Below, piece after piece: positions 1 through 6,277 of a DNA stretch of 13,135 nucleotides. Location of the stretch: contig CAMHPM010000012.1 in the NCBI GenBank assembly GCA_946187025.1, forward strand, positions 1-13,135. Direction: 5' to 3'. The DNA is from an uncultured Prevotellaceae bacterium (GTDB taxonomy: Bacteria > Bacteroidota > Bacteroidia > Bacteroidales > Bacteroidaceae). The translations under genes and the position numbers were made by a program. The notes under the pieces were generated by a model. The model saw only the letters and a program-made list of their open reading frames with translations. It was not told the DNA's origin and made no database searches. Position 1 is the stretch's first letter. Every line of letters starts with the position of its first letter.

Positions 1-446
1 GCTGCACAGGACTTACCTCCATCACCATTCCAAACAGCGTGACAACAATTGGGATTTGCGCTTTCGGCTATACAGGCCTCACATCAATCACCATTCCAAA
101 CAGTGTGACAGACATCGGAAATGGGGCTTTTTGGAATTCCACAAGCCTCACATCAGTCACCATACCAAACAGCGTGACATCTATAAAAGAAGCGGTTTTC
201 TGGGACTGCACAAGCCTCAAATCAGTCACCATACCCAATAGTGTAAAAACAATCGGCTACAAAGCTTTTTCGGGTTGCAATCTGGAATCAATGCATATCC
301 AAAGCAAAACACCGCCGCAGACTTCAATCGAAGGCAGTTTCCAACTGAGAATAGATTATATCACCCTATACGTTCCCGTAGGTTCGGCCGATGCATATAA
401 AGCCGCAACACCATGGAAGTATTTCAAAGAAATCATAGAAGAATAG
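1..446 (+). CDS. BspA-like leucine-rich-repeat surface protein, 3' end only
   Basis: The reading frame is open from the window edge (first full codon at 3) to the TAG at 444-446, so only the C-terminal ~147 residues are present. The in-frame GTG at 39 is an internal valine codon, not a start. Seen: four consecutive 22-23-residue repeats of the form LTSITIPNSVTxIGxxAF (units begin at 12, 78, 147 and 216) and a degenerate fifth, then a non-repeat tail with LYVPVGSADAYKAATPW. This is the Treponema pallidum/BspA-type LRR (LRR_5), and the tail is the typical end of such Bacteroidales proteins. Family knowledge: many are secreted or surface-exposed and some bind host proteins; the ligand cannot be read from the sequence. 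No sorting domain is visible. The gene is AT-richer than the carbohydrate operon at the other end of the window. A terminator follows at 501-538. Confidence 0.85.
   Translation, partial: CTGLTSITIPNSVTTIGICAFGYTGLTSITIPNSVTDIGNGAFWNSTSLTSVTIPNSVTSIKEAVFWDCTSLKSVTIPNSVKTIGYKAFSGCNLESMHIQSKTPPQTSIEGSFQLRIDYITLYVPVGSADAYKAATPWKYFKEIIEE
12..281 (+). repeat. Tandem LRR-coding repeats, 66-69 bp units
   Basis: Four units start at 12, 78, 147 and 216, with lengths 66, 69, 69 and 66 bp. The conserved core encodes L(T/K)S(I/V)TIPNSV and is nearly identical at DNA level between units, which suggests recent duplication or recombination. The array continues beyond the left edge of the window. Confidence 0.85.
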
Positions 447-453
447 AAGTGGA

Positions 454-505
454 AACACACACATAAAAAAAACACGGTGAATAGGACAGAACACACACAT
501 AAAAA
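454..505 (+). repeat. Direct repeat (16 nt, twice) before the terminator
   Basis: The 16-nt string AACACACACATAAAAA occurs at 454-469 and again at 490-505, 36 bp apart. Each copy is followed by a similar ACACGG segment, and the second copy runs into the terminator stem. It looks like a short local duplication in the 3' untranslated region of the LRR gene. No function is evident. Confidence 0.6.
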
Positions 506-538
506 CACACGGAGGCGCCATCACCTCCGTGTGTTTTT
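501..538. terminator. Bidirectional rho-independent terminator between convergent genes
   Basis: A perfect 15-bp inverted repeat, 501-515 with 524-538, encloses an 8-nt loop at 516-523. The stem has a GC-rich core (CACACGGAGG/CCTCCGTGTG) and A-run/T-run ends, so it yields a U-tract in both directions. It lies 54 bp after the LRR stop and 35 bp beyond the ABC transporter stop, and can serve both. Confidence 0.9.
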
Positions 539-573
539 TAAGTTTTGTCAATTCTTATTATACCCAATTCTCT

Positions 574-2223
574 TTAACACTGGCGCTGCATGTGTATCTG
601 CTCAGTTGCAAAATCGACGGCACTGAGGCGGTGGGTTACGAAGATGATGGTTATATCGGAATAGTGTTGCTTGATGTTGGTGAGCACTCGCTGTTCGGTC
701 TCAACGTCGAGGGCCGACGTAGCTTCGTCGAGCAACAGTATGCTGCATGGGCGAAGTATAGCTCGTGCTATGGCTATGCGTTGTGCCTGTCCTTCCGACA
801 AGCCGCCACCCGACTCGCCGCAAAGAGTGTCGAGACCATGTGGCAGATCGGCTACAAAGTCAGCTCCTGCGATGTGTAGTGCTTCGTACATCTGGGCGGT
901 AGTTGCATGTGGATTGCCAAATCGCAGGTTTTCGCGTATCGAGCCCGAGAACAATGTATTACCTTGCGGAACGTAGGAGAATGCAGATCGTGGCAGGCGC
1001 GGTGTGATGCAGCCCGACTGCGGTTCGACCAGCGAGAGCATGAGTCGCAGCAGAGTGGTCTTGCCAGCACCCGTCTCACCTAATATTGCGGTGAACGAAC
1101 CGCGCTCGAAGGTGTGGCTGAAGCCGTCGAGCACCTTACGTCCACCTGCACTATAACTATAAGTAACGTCGGAGAAACTCACAGCGACACCTCCACCCAT
1201 AGCACCAGCCGATGATGCAGGACCGGCGATGATGCTTTCGTCCTCGAGCGGCAGGGCTTCGAGTTCCATCAGACGTTCAGATGAAGTGAGGCTGTTGACA
1301 AGTGTGGGCAGTATGCGACCGAGGTCGAGCAACGGATGCTGTATCTTGTTGATGAGTTGGGTGAATGCCAGCAAGACACCCACGGTCACAGCTCCTTCGT
1401 GTACCTGCATGAGGCCATAGATAAGGGCTACGATTGCTCCGCCGCGGAAGCCGATGAAGACGATGGTGCGGGTGAGGATAGACAGGCGTGCACGTGTCTT
1501 GATTTGCCAGTGCAGGAGCGACTGCCGGCGGTCGAGACGATGTACCATCTCGTCGGCCATCTCCATCACCTTGATTACCATCTTGTGTTGTATGCTTTCC
1601 TGAATAATGGATTGGACTGCGCTGTTGCTGTCTTTCACCTTACGTACAATGCGACGCATCTTGCGGAAATAGAGTTTGCTGAGCAACAGGAATATCGGCG
1701 CGCATATGATTACGATGTATGCAAGTGTGGCATCCATGAAGAGGAGATAGACAAACGAGGCGACAAACTGCACGGTGATGATGACGATGAATGGCAGGAC
1801 CTCGGTCATGAGGTTCACGATGTCGTTCACATCACCAAAGAGGCGGTTCATCACATCACCGCTGTGATAGCGTTCGATGCCACTCCACCTGCCTTTGAGC
1901 AGTCGCTCGAAGAACTGCTGCTGCATCAAGTTTTGGCTACGCACTCCGAGCACAGCCGAAATCCAGGTATGACACACGTTGCACAGGAAATCACCGGTCA
2001 TGACCAGAACATATGCTGCAGCCATGATGAGCAGATGACCCTCCTGCTTACCGGTAGCGATGTCGGTGAGCTGGCGCAGGAACTCGACACCCAGCAGGCC
2101 CAGAGCTACTTGCACGAGTCCGACCACAACATTGGTCACTGCCTGCAACCTGCATCCTTTGTGGTGGCTCCACAGCCATGCCACTATGGTGCGTGTAGTA
2201 TGTTTCGTCTTGTTTAGTTTCAT
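574..2223 (-). CDS. ABC exporter, fused permease and ATPase (MsbA/MdlB-like), compact form
   Basis: The 549-residue protein has an N-terminal membrane domain (about 25-310, 5-6 hydrophobic segments) and a C-terminal ATPase. Visible motifs are Walker A GETGAGKTT (382-390), Q-loop Q420, signature LSEGQ (475-479, in place of LSGGQ), Walker B ILLLDE (495-500), D-loop SALD and H-loop H531. It should work as a homodimer or heterodimeric half-transporter exporting a lipid, peptide or drug; the substrate is not deducible. The ATG at 2223 is chosen because it overlaps the nadK stop as ATGA and has a GGGAG-like sequence upstream; an in-frame GTG at 2244 would add seven residues. Oddities: Walker A lysine to Q-loop is only 32 residues (about 42 in MsbA), and only 18 residues follow the H-loop, so the usual C-terminal end of the ATPase is nearly absent. 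Confidence 0.88.
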   Translation of the reverse strand: MKLNKTKHTTRTIVAWLWSHHKGCRLQAVTNVVVGLVQVALGLLGVEFLRQLTDIATGKQEGHLLIMAAAYVLVMTGDFLCNVCHTWISAVLGVRSQNLMQQQFFERLLKGRWSGIERYHSGDVMNRLFGDVNDIVNLMTEVLPFIVIITVQFVASFVYLLFMDATLAYIVIICAPIFLLLSKLYFRKMRRIVRKVKDSNSAVQSIIQESIQHKMVIKVMEMADEMVHRLDRRQSLLHWQIKTRARLSILTRTIVFIGFRGGAIVALIYGLMQVHEGAVTVGVLLAFTQLINKIQHPLLDLGRILPTLVNSLTSSERLMELEALPLEDESIIAGPASSAGAMGGGVAVSFSDVTYSYSAGGRKVLDGFSHTFERGSFTAILGETGAGKTTLLRLMLSLVEPQSGCITPRLPRSAFSYVPQGNTLFSGSIRENLRFGNPHATTAQMYEALHIAGADFVADLPHGLDTLCGESGGGLSEGQAQRIAIARAILRPCSILLLDEATSALDVETEQRVLTNIKQHYSDITIIFVTHRLSAVDFATEQIHMQRQC

Positions 2224-3110
2224 TGTCTCACATCTGCTCCCCACATCATCTTCTGCCTCAATGTGGAGAAGAATGTATGGTCGGGATGGGTTATGACATT
2301 CACCACGTATGGTGCTTTACGTATGTGGAGGTGTATGTTGTCGCGATAGCTGGCACTGCGCCCGTCGAGCGAGACGAGGAAACTGCCGCTGCGGCTTTCA
2401 ACACACAAATCGACCGTCGAACTGTCGTCGAGCATGATGGGTCGTACATTAAGGCTGTGAGGTGCAACTGGTGTCAGGGTCATGGCGTGCATCCCTGGTA
2501 CGACAATAGGTCCGCCCACACTCAGCGAATAGGCCGTAGAGCCTGTAGGGGTACCGACGATTAGTCCGTCGGCCTGATAGGTGGTGAGGTATTCACCATT
2601 GACCGATGTATGTATGGTGATCATGGCCGATATGTCGTGTTTCAGGATTGCTATCTCGTTTAGGGCATGTGGGGGTCCCTGCAGTTCCTGCTCATCACAT
2701 TCGAGGGTAATCACACTGCGAGCCTCGACCCGGTAGTCGCCCGCAACCACACGCGGCAGGATGGTCTCGATGTCATCGGGTGCGAAGTTTGCCAGGAAGC
2801 CCAGACGACCTGTGTTGATACCAAGTATCGGAATCTGCTTGGCACCGACACGGCTGGCCACATCGAGAAACGTACCGTCGCCACCCATACAGACAACCAC
2901 ATCGGCGTCGAAGTCAGAATCGACGACACTACATTCGGGCATCTGAATCTGCAATCGCTGCATCAGGAAATCATGAAACGCACGAGGTATCACGATTTCC
3001 GCACCGAGAGCCGAGGCCACCGATACTAACTTCTGTACAGCCATCGACTTCTTCTCCTGATAGAGATTTCCAAACAGCGCAATCTTAAATTTATCGTTGT
3101 CCATACACAT
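2220..3110 (-). CDS. nadK: NAD kinase
   Basis: This cytoplasmic enzyme phosphorylates NAD to NADP using ATP (or polyphosphate in some members). Seen: the GGDGT motif at 76-80 (MGGDGTFLDVA), ILGINTGRLGFLA just after it, the NE pair at 151-152 (ALNEIAI), DGLIVGTPTGSTAYSLS at 181-197 and a C-terminal SLDGR; together these are diagnostic of the ATP-NAD kinase family. Length 296 aa is normal for it. Two starts are possible, ATG at 3110 or ATG at 3104 (two residues shorter); neither has a clear Shine-Dalgarno, which is common in Bacteroidetes. Its TGA overlaps the ATG of the ABC exporter, so the two are probably translated from one message. It diverges from pdxJ across a 153-bp intergenic region. 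Confidence 0.96.
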   Translation of the reverse strand: MCMDNDKFKIALFGNLYQEKKSMAVQKLVSVASALGAEIVIPRAFHDFLMQRLQIQMPECSVVDSDFDADVVVCMGGDGTFLDVASRVGAKQIPILGINTGRLGFLANFAPDDIETILPRVVAGDYRVEARSVITLECDEQELQGPPHALNEIAILKHDISAMITIHTSVNGEYLTTYQADGLIVGTPTGSTAYSLSVGGPIVVPGMHAMTLTPVAPHSLNVRPIMLDDSSTVDLCVESRSGSFLVSLDGRSASYRDNIHLHIRKAPYVVNVITHPDHTFFSTLRQKMMWGADVRQ

Positions 3111-3169
3111 TTTTAATCTTTTTTATGCTAAATAATCTTAACAAACGTCGTCGGCTCGTTTTTTTTAGT

Positions 3170-3177
3170 TAATTTTG
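3170..3177 (+). promoter_or_regulatory. Possible -7 box for pdxJ-exbB-exbD-tonB
   Basis: TAATTTTG at 3170-3177 matches TAnnTTTG on the plus strand, about 87 nt before the pdxJ ATG. No convincing TTTG or TTG lies 17-23 nt upstream, so this is weaker than the opposing nadK promoter. If both are used, the two promoters overlap back to back. Confidence 0.3.
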
Positions 3178-3182
3178 CGCCA

Positions 3183-3212
3183 CAAAGATACGAATTAATT
3201 GATAATCGGCAA
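3183..3212 (-). promoter_or_regulatory. Putative Bacteroidetes-type promoter for nadK
   Basis: On the minus strand TATCTTTG (3190-3183) matches the Bacteroidetes -7 consensus TAnnTTTG. A TTG (3212-3210) lies 19 nt upstream, fitting the expected -33 to -7 spacing; a better TTTG at 3219-3216 is spaced 25 nt. Transcription would start around 3175-3180, giving a leader of about 65-70 nt before nadK. Assigned by consensus match only. Confidence 0.5.
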
Positions 3213-3263
3213 TTGCAAACAGGCAATTAAAAGCCGAAACGAATGCAAAAACACGCAAGAGAC

Positions 3264-3980
3264 ATGACAAAGTTAAGCGTTAACATAAACAAAGTGGCAA
3301 CACTGCGCAACGCTCGCGGAGGCAACCGCCCCAATGTAGTGAGCGTGGCACTCGACTGCGAGCGTTTCGGAGCCGACGGCATCACAGTGCATCCCCGTCC
3401 CGACGAGCGGCACATACGCTATCAGGACGTACACGACCTCAAACCGCGACTCACAACCGAATTCAACATCGAAGGCTACCCATCGCGCCGATTCATCGAC
3501 TTGGTGTGCAGCGTGAGACCTACACAAGTGACTCTCGTGCCCGACTCGCCCGAGCAAATCACATCCAACTCCGGCTGGGACACAAAGACCAACCTGCAAC
3601 TGCTCACCGACATCGTGGCCGAATTCAAAGCCTGCGGAATACGCACATCCATATTCATCGATGCTCAACCAGTGATGGCCGAATATGCAGCACGCACAGG
3701 CACCGACCGCATCGAGCTCTACACCGAGCCCTACGCCACCAACTACCCCGCCGACCCGGCCAAGGCCATACAACCCTTTGCCGAGACAGCACGAGTGGCA
3801 GCCGGCTGCGGACTCGACATCAATGCAGGTCACGACCTCAGCCTCGAAAACCTCGGATACTTCCTCAAAATCATACCATCGGTGGCTGAAGTGAGCATAG
3901 GCCACGCACTCATCTGCGACGCACTATACCTCGGACTAAAAGAAACCATAAAACAATACAAACAACTATGCAAGAACTAA
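3264..3980 (+). CDS. pdxJ: Pyridoxine 5'-phosphate synthase
   Basis: PdxJ condenses 1-deoxy-D-xylulose 5-phosphate with 3-amino-2-oxopropyl phosphate (made through PdxA) to give pyridoxine 5'-phosphate, the ring-closing step of DXP-dependent vitamin B6 synthesis in the cytoplasm. Seen: MTKLSVNINKVATLRNARGG at the N-terminus, HPRPDERHI (43-51), FNIEGYP (67-73), LVPD (91-94), NAGHDL (187-192) and SIGHALI (211-217), the conserved phosphate-binding and catalytic segments of this TIM-barrel family. The ATG at 3264 gives 238 aa, the usual length, and has AAGAGA upstream; an upstream in-frame ATG at 3243 would add seven unconserved residues. The 3' end overlaps exbB by 13 nt, so it heads the energy-transduction operon although B6 synthesis is unrelated to transport. 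Confidence 0.96.
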   Translation: MTKLSVNINKVATLRNARGGNRPNVVSVALDCERFGADGITVHPRPDERHIRYQDVHDLKPRLTTEFNIEGYPSRRFIDLVCSVRPTQVTLVPDSPEQITSNSGWDTKTNLQLLTDIVAEFKACGIRTSIFIDAQPVMAEYAARTGTDRIELYTEPYATNYPADPAKAIQPFAETARVAAGCGLDINAGHDLSLENLGYFLKIIPSVAEVSIGHALICDALYLGLKETIKQYKQLCKN

Positions 3981-4585
3981 GCATCCTCGAACTGGCAAAA
4001 CAAGGTGGATGGATTATGGTCGTACTCGCCCTGCTCTCCATCGTGGCCGTCTATATCTTCACCGAGCGATTCATCGCCATACGCGGTGCCGGACGCGTCG
4101 ATAAACTCTTCATGGACCGCATACGCGACTATGTAAAAAACAACGACATCCGTAGCGCCATCAACTACTGCCGCGTGACCAACACCACAACAGCACGCAT
4201 CATCGAACGCGGCATCAGCCGCATCGGACGCCCTGCTCCCGAGATACAAGCCGCCATCGAAAACTCAGGCAACCTCGAGGTCGCACTGCTCGAAAAACGC
4301 CTGCCAGTGCTCGCCACCATCGCCAGCGGAGCACCCATGATTGGATTCCTCGGTACGGTGATAGGCATGGTCGAAGCATTCTGGCAAATGTCAAATGCAG
4401 GCGGAAACCTCGACATCAGTATGCTCTCAAGCGGAATATACCAGGCAATGGTCACAACTGTCGGCGGACTCATCGTAGGAATCATCGCACTCTTCGCCTA
4501 CAACTACCTCGTAGCAAAAGTAGATGGAGTGGTCAACGAAATCGAACGCGAATCAATGGCATTCATGGACCTCATCAACGAATAG
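3968..4585 (+). CDS. exbB: MotA/TolQ/ExbB proton channel protein
   Basis: The 205-residue inner-membrane protein should form the pentameric ExbB scaffold that, with ExbD, couples the proton gradient to TonB. Three transmembrane segments are visible: about 14-36, about 105-130 (LATIASGAPMIGFLGTVIGM, containing the conserved GFLGTVIGM motif) and about 152-178 (MVTTVGGLIVGIIALFAY), with a cytoplasmic loop between the first two. The start overlaps the end of pdxJ by 13 nt in another frame, and exbD begins 3 nt after its stop. TolQ and ExbB are close relatives; the exbD and tonB neighbours favour the ExbB role. Confidence 0.92.
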   Translation: MQELSILELAKQGGWIMVVLALLSIVAVYIFTERFIAIRGAGRVDKLFMDRIRDYVKNNDIRSAINYCRVTNTTTARIIERGISRIGRPAPEIQAAIENSGNLEVALLEKRLPVLATIASGAPMIGFLGTVIGMVEAFWQMSNAGGNLDISMLSSGIYQAMVTTVGGLIVGIIALFAYNYLVAKVDGVVNEIERESMAFMDLINE

Positions 4586-4588
4586 CCT

Positions 4589-5002
4589 ATGGCACTCAAA
4601 CGTAGAACCAAAATATCGCCCACATTCTCCATGTCGTCGATGACCGACATCATCTTCCTGCTGCTCATCTTCTTCATGATAACCAGCACCATGGTAGCAC
4701 CCAACGCCATCAAAGTGCTGCTGCCACAGAGCAAGAAGCAATCGACCGTAAAGGCCGTGTCGCACGTCGTCATCGACAAAGATCTCAACATCTACCTGGG
4801 AATAGGTACAGGCGACGAACAACCCACCACACTCGACCAACTGCCCGAACAGATAGCCGCAGCACGCACCGACTCCACCGAGATGTTCATCTCGCTATAT
4901 GCCGACGAGTCAGTGCCCTACCGCAATATCGTAGAAGTGCTCAACCTCGCCAACGAAAACCACTTCAAGATGGTACTTGCCACACGTCCACCTGAGCAAT
5001 AA
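4589..5002 (+). CDS. exbD: ExbD/TolR biopolymer transport protein
   Basis: The 137-residue protein has one N-terminal transmembrane helix (about 15-38) beginning SMSSMTDIIFLLLIFFMI, in which D20 is the conserved protonatable aspartate of ExbD/TolR. A periplasmic domain of about 95 residues follows, ending FKMVLATRPPEQ. Basic residues before the helix (ALKRRTK) support N-in topology. It lies between exbB (3-nt gap) and the tonB-like gene (11-nt gap), so one transcript is likely. The short length is normal for the family. Confidence 0.93.
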   Translation: MALKRRTKISPTFSMSSMTDIIFLLLIFFMITSTMVAPNAIKVLLPQSKKQSTVKAVSHVVIDKDLNIYLGIGTGDEQPTTLDQLPEQIAAARTDSTEMFISLYADESVPYRNIVEVLNLANENHFKMVLATRPPEQ

Positions 5003-5013
5003 CACTCCACACT

Positions 5014-6012
5014 ATGGATTCAGAAAAGAAACGAAAAGCCATAGCAACCATCACAACCCTGGTTGTACACCTCGCGCTGTTAATCATTCTCATGTTCGTC
5101 ACACTGCACCTGGCCGAGCCTGAGAATCGAGATGACGGTGTGCCCGTACTGCTCGGCAACGTAGAAGATGCAGCTGGCGAAGACCTCAACGGTCTGCCCG
5201 ACGATGAGAGTGCACAGGTCGATGCCGAGGAACAGCAAGACGAACCTGAACCCGAACCTGCGATGCCAGAACCGCAAGAGCCCAACCAACCACCGGTACC
5301 TTCAACAACTGCCAACACAATAACACAGGACGAAGAACGCTCGATAGCAGCAGAGGAAGCACGCAAACGACGCGAAGAAGAACTGCGCAACAAGGCAGCA
5401 GAGGAAAACGCACGTCGGCGAGCCGAGGAAGAAGCCGCACGAAAGAAAGCCGAAGCTGAAGCTGCACGAAAGAAAGCCGAGGAAGAAGCTGCACGAAAGA
5501 AAGCCGAAGCTGAAGCAGCACGAAAGAAGGCTGAAGCTGAAGCCGCACGAAAGAAAGCTGAAGAAGAAGCAGCACGAAAGAAAGCTGAAGAAGAAGCAGC
5601 ACGCCGCGCAGCAATCAGCAGCAAGGTAGGCGGAGCATTCGGCACCGGTGGCAACAACGGCAGCAGCGGAGCCAGCCAGGGCGAAGGAAACCAAGGCAAC
5701 CCCCAAGGCAATAGCAACACCGGCAGCACCACAGGAGCGGGAGGAACAGGCACCGCATCGGCCCAAGTGGGTTCACGCACAGTGAAGATGCTCGTCCGCC
5801 CATCCTACGATGACCCGACAAGTGAGGGCACAGTAATCGTGGCCATCACCGTCAATGCATCAGGAGCCGTCACATCGGCTGCCGTGAAGAGTGCGACGAC
5901 CACATCGGTTGCACTACGCAATGCCGCTGTAGCTGCTGCTCGACGTTCCACATTCTCGGTCGGACAAGCTACAGAAGACGGTACAATCACATATAGATTC
6001 AAGCAAAGATAA
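5014..6012 (+). CDS. tonB: TonB-family energy transducer with a TolA-like repeat region
   Basis: The 332-residue protein anchors in the inner membrane by one helix (about 10-33) that carries T15 and H19, the same spacing as the S/TxxxH motif of E. coli TonB. Then follow an acidic Pro/Glu segment (75-95), a charged Ala/Lys/Glu/Arg-rich region (105-200) with six exact 9-residue EAARKKAE(A/E) units, a Gly/Ser/Asn/Gln linker (205-250) and a C-terminal domain (254-332) with GTVIVAITVNASGAV, typical of TonB C-termini that contact outer-membrane receptors. The exbB-exbD neighbours support energising TonB-dependent (SusC-like) transport. The charged helical spacer resembles TolA more than the Pro-rich E. 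coli TonB; a TolA-like envelope role is the main alternative. Confidence 0.88.
   Translation: MDSEKKRKAIATITTLVVHLALLIILMFVTLHLAEPENRDDGVPVLLGNVEDAAGEDLNGLPDDESAQVDAEEQQDEPEPEPAMPEPQEPNQPPVPSTTANTITQDEERSIAAEEARKRREEELRNKAAEENARRRAEEEAARKKAEAEAARKKAEEEAARKKAEAEAARKKAEAEAARKKAEEEAARKKAEEEAARRAAISSKVGGAFGTGGNNGSSGASQGEGNQGNPQGNSNTGSTTGAGGTGTASAQVGSRTVKMLVRPSYDDPTSEGTVIVAITVNASGAVTSAAVKSATTTSVALRNAAVAAARRSTFSVGQATEDGTITYRFKQR
5431..5592 (+). repeat. Six 27-bp tandem repeats inside tonB
   Basis: Units begin at 5431, 5458, 5485, 5512, 5539 and 5566, each encoding EAARKKAE plus A or E. A degenerate unit precedes (5404-5430, ENARRRAEE) and a partial one follows at 5593. Differences between copies are mostly synonymous third-base changes. 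The array encodes a predicted long charged helix and could vary in copy number without shifting frame. Confidence 0.92.
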
Positions 6013-6043
6013 AAAAATTACTTTACGCCAATCAGGCATTAGA

Positions 6044-6216
6044 GTTAAACCCAAATCGGTCATTAGACTGTTTCGTGCTTTCATGACTTTCTTTTTAACA
6101 TCTTTTTCACGGCCTTTCAGTCATAATGGACCCCCATTACTCCTTCAATGCCGCAAAAAAACTGCTTAAAAATAAAACTGAAATCATCAAAACGCTAATG
6201 ACCGATTTGGGTTAAC
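6044..6216. repeat. Non-coding element bounded by 22/23-nt inverted repeats
   Basis: The left arm 6044-6066 and right arm 6195-6216 are inverted copies: an 18-bp perfect core (ACCCAAATCGGTCATTAG and its reverse complement) plus an outer GTTAA that differs by one extra A on the left. The 128-nt interior holds no plausible gene but has smaller inverted pairs, for example TAATGG/CCATTA around 6126-6141. A further CATTAGA, direct to the one in the left arm, lies just outside at 6037-6043. No clear target-site duplication is visible. It may be a MITE-like or other dispersed intergenic repeat, or a structured RNA in the tonB 3' region; copy number elsewhere is unknown. Confidence 0.6.
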
Positions 6217-6218
6217 AA

Positions 6219-6258
6219 AAAGAGCCATCCGGTGATGCAGATATCCGGATGGCTCTTT
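6219..6258. terminator. Bidirectional rho-independent terminator
   Basis: A perfect 14-bp stem (6219-6232, AAAGAGCCATCCGG, with 6245-6258) encloses a 12-nt loop. The plus side is followed by a T-rich tail (TCTGTTTTG). On the minus strand the stem ends in a T-run from the A-run at 6217-6221. It sits between convergent tonB and the dockerin-protein gene, 20 nt from the latter's stop, and can end both operons. Confidence 0.88.
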
Positions 6259-6277
6259 CTGTTTTGCCTCGTATATT

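Noticed and set aside
1336..2217. 293-aa plus-strand reading frame
   Set aside because: It lies wholly antisense to the ABC exporter, whose motifs are unambiguous. The His/Asp-rich translation looks like a codon-bias shadow with no recognisable domain.
3273..3905. 210-aa minus-strand reading frame
   Set aside because: Antisense to pdxJ, which carries all expected family motifs.
5431..5592. CRISPR-like regularly spaced repeats
   Set aside because: The units are contiguous 27-bp coding repeats with no unique spacers and lie in frame within tonB.
4965..5780. 271-aa minus-strand Ala/Ser-rich repeat protein
   Set aside because: It is the reverse complement of the tonB repeat region, so its repeats only mirror the EAARKKAE units.
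6013..6277. Small gene between tonB and the terminator
   Set aside because: No reading frame of useful length with coding character was found; the region is explained by the inverted-repeat element and the terminator.
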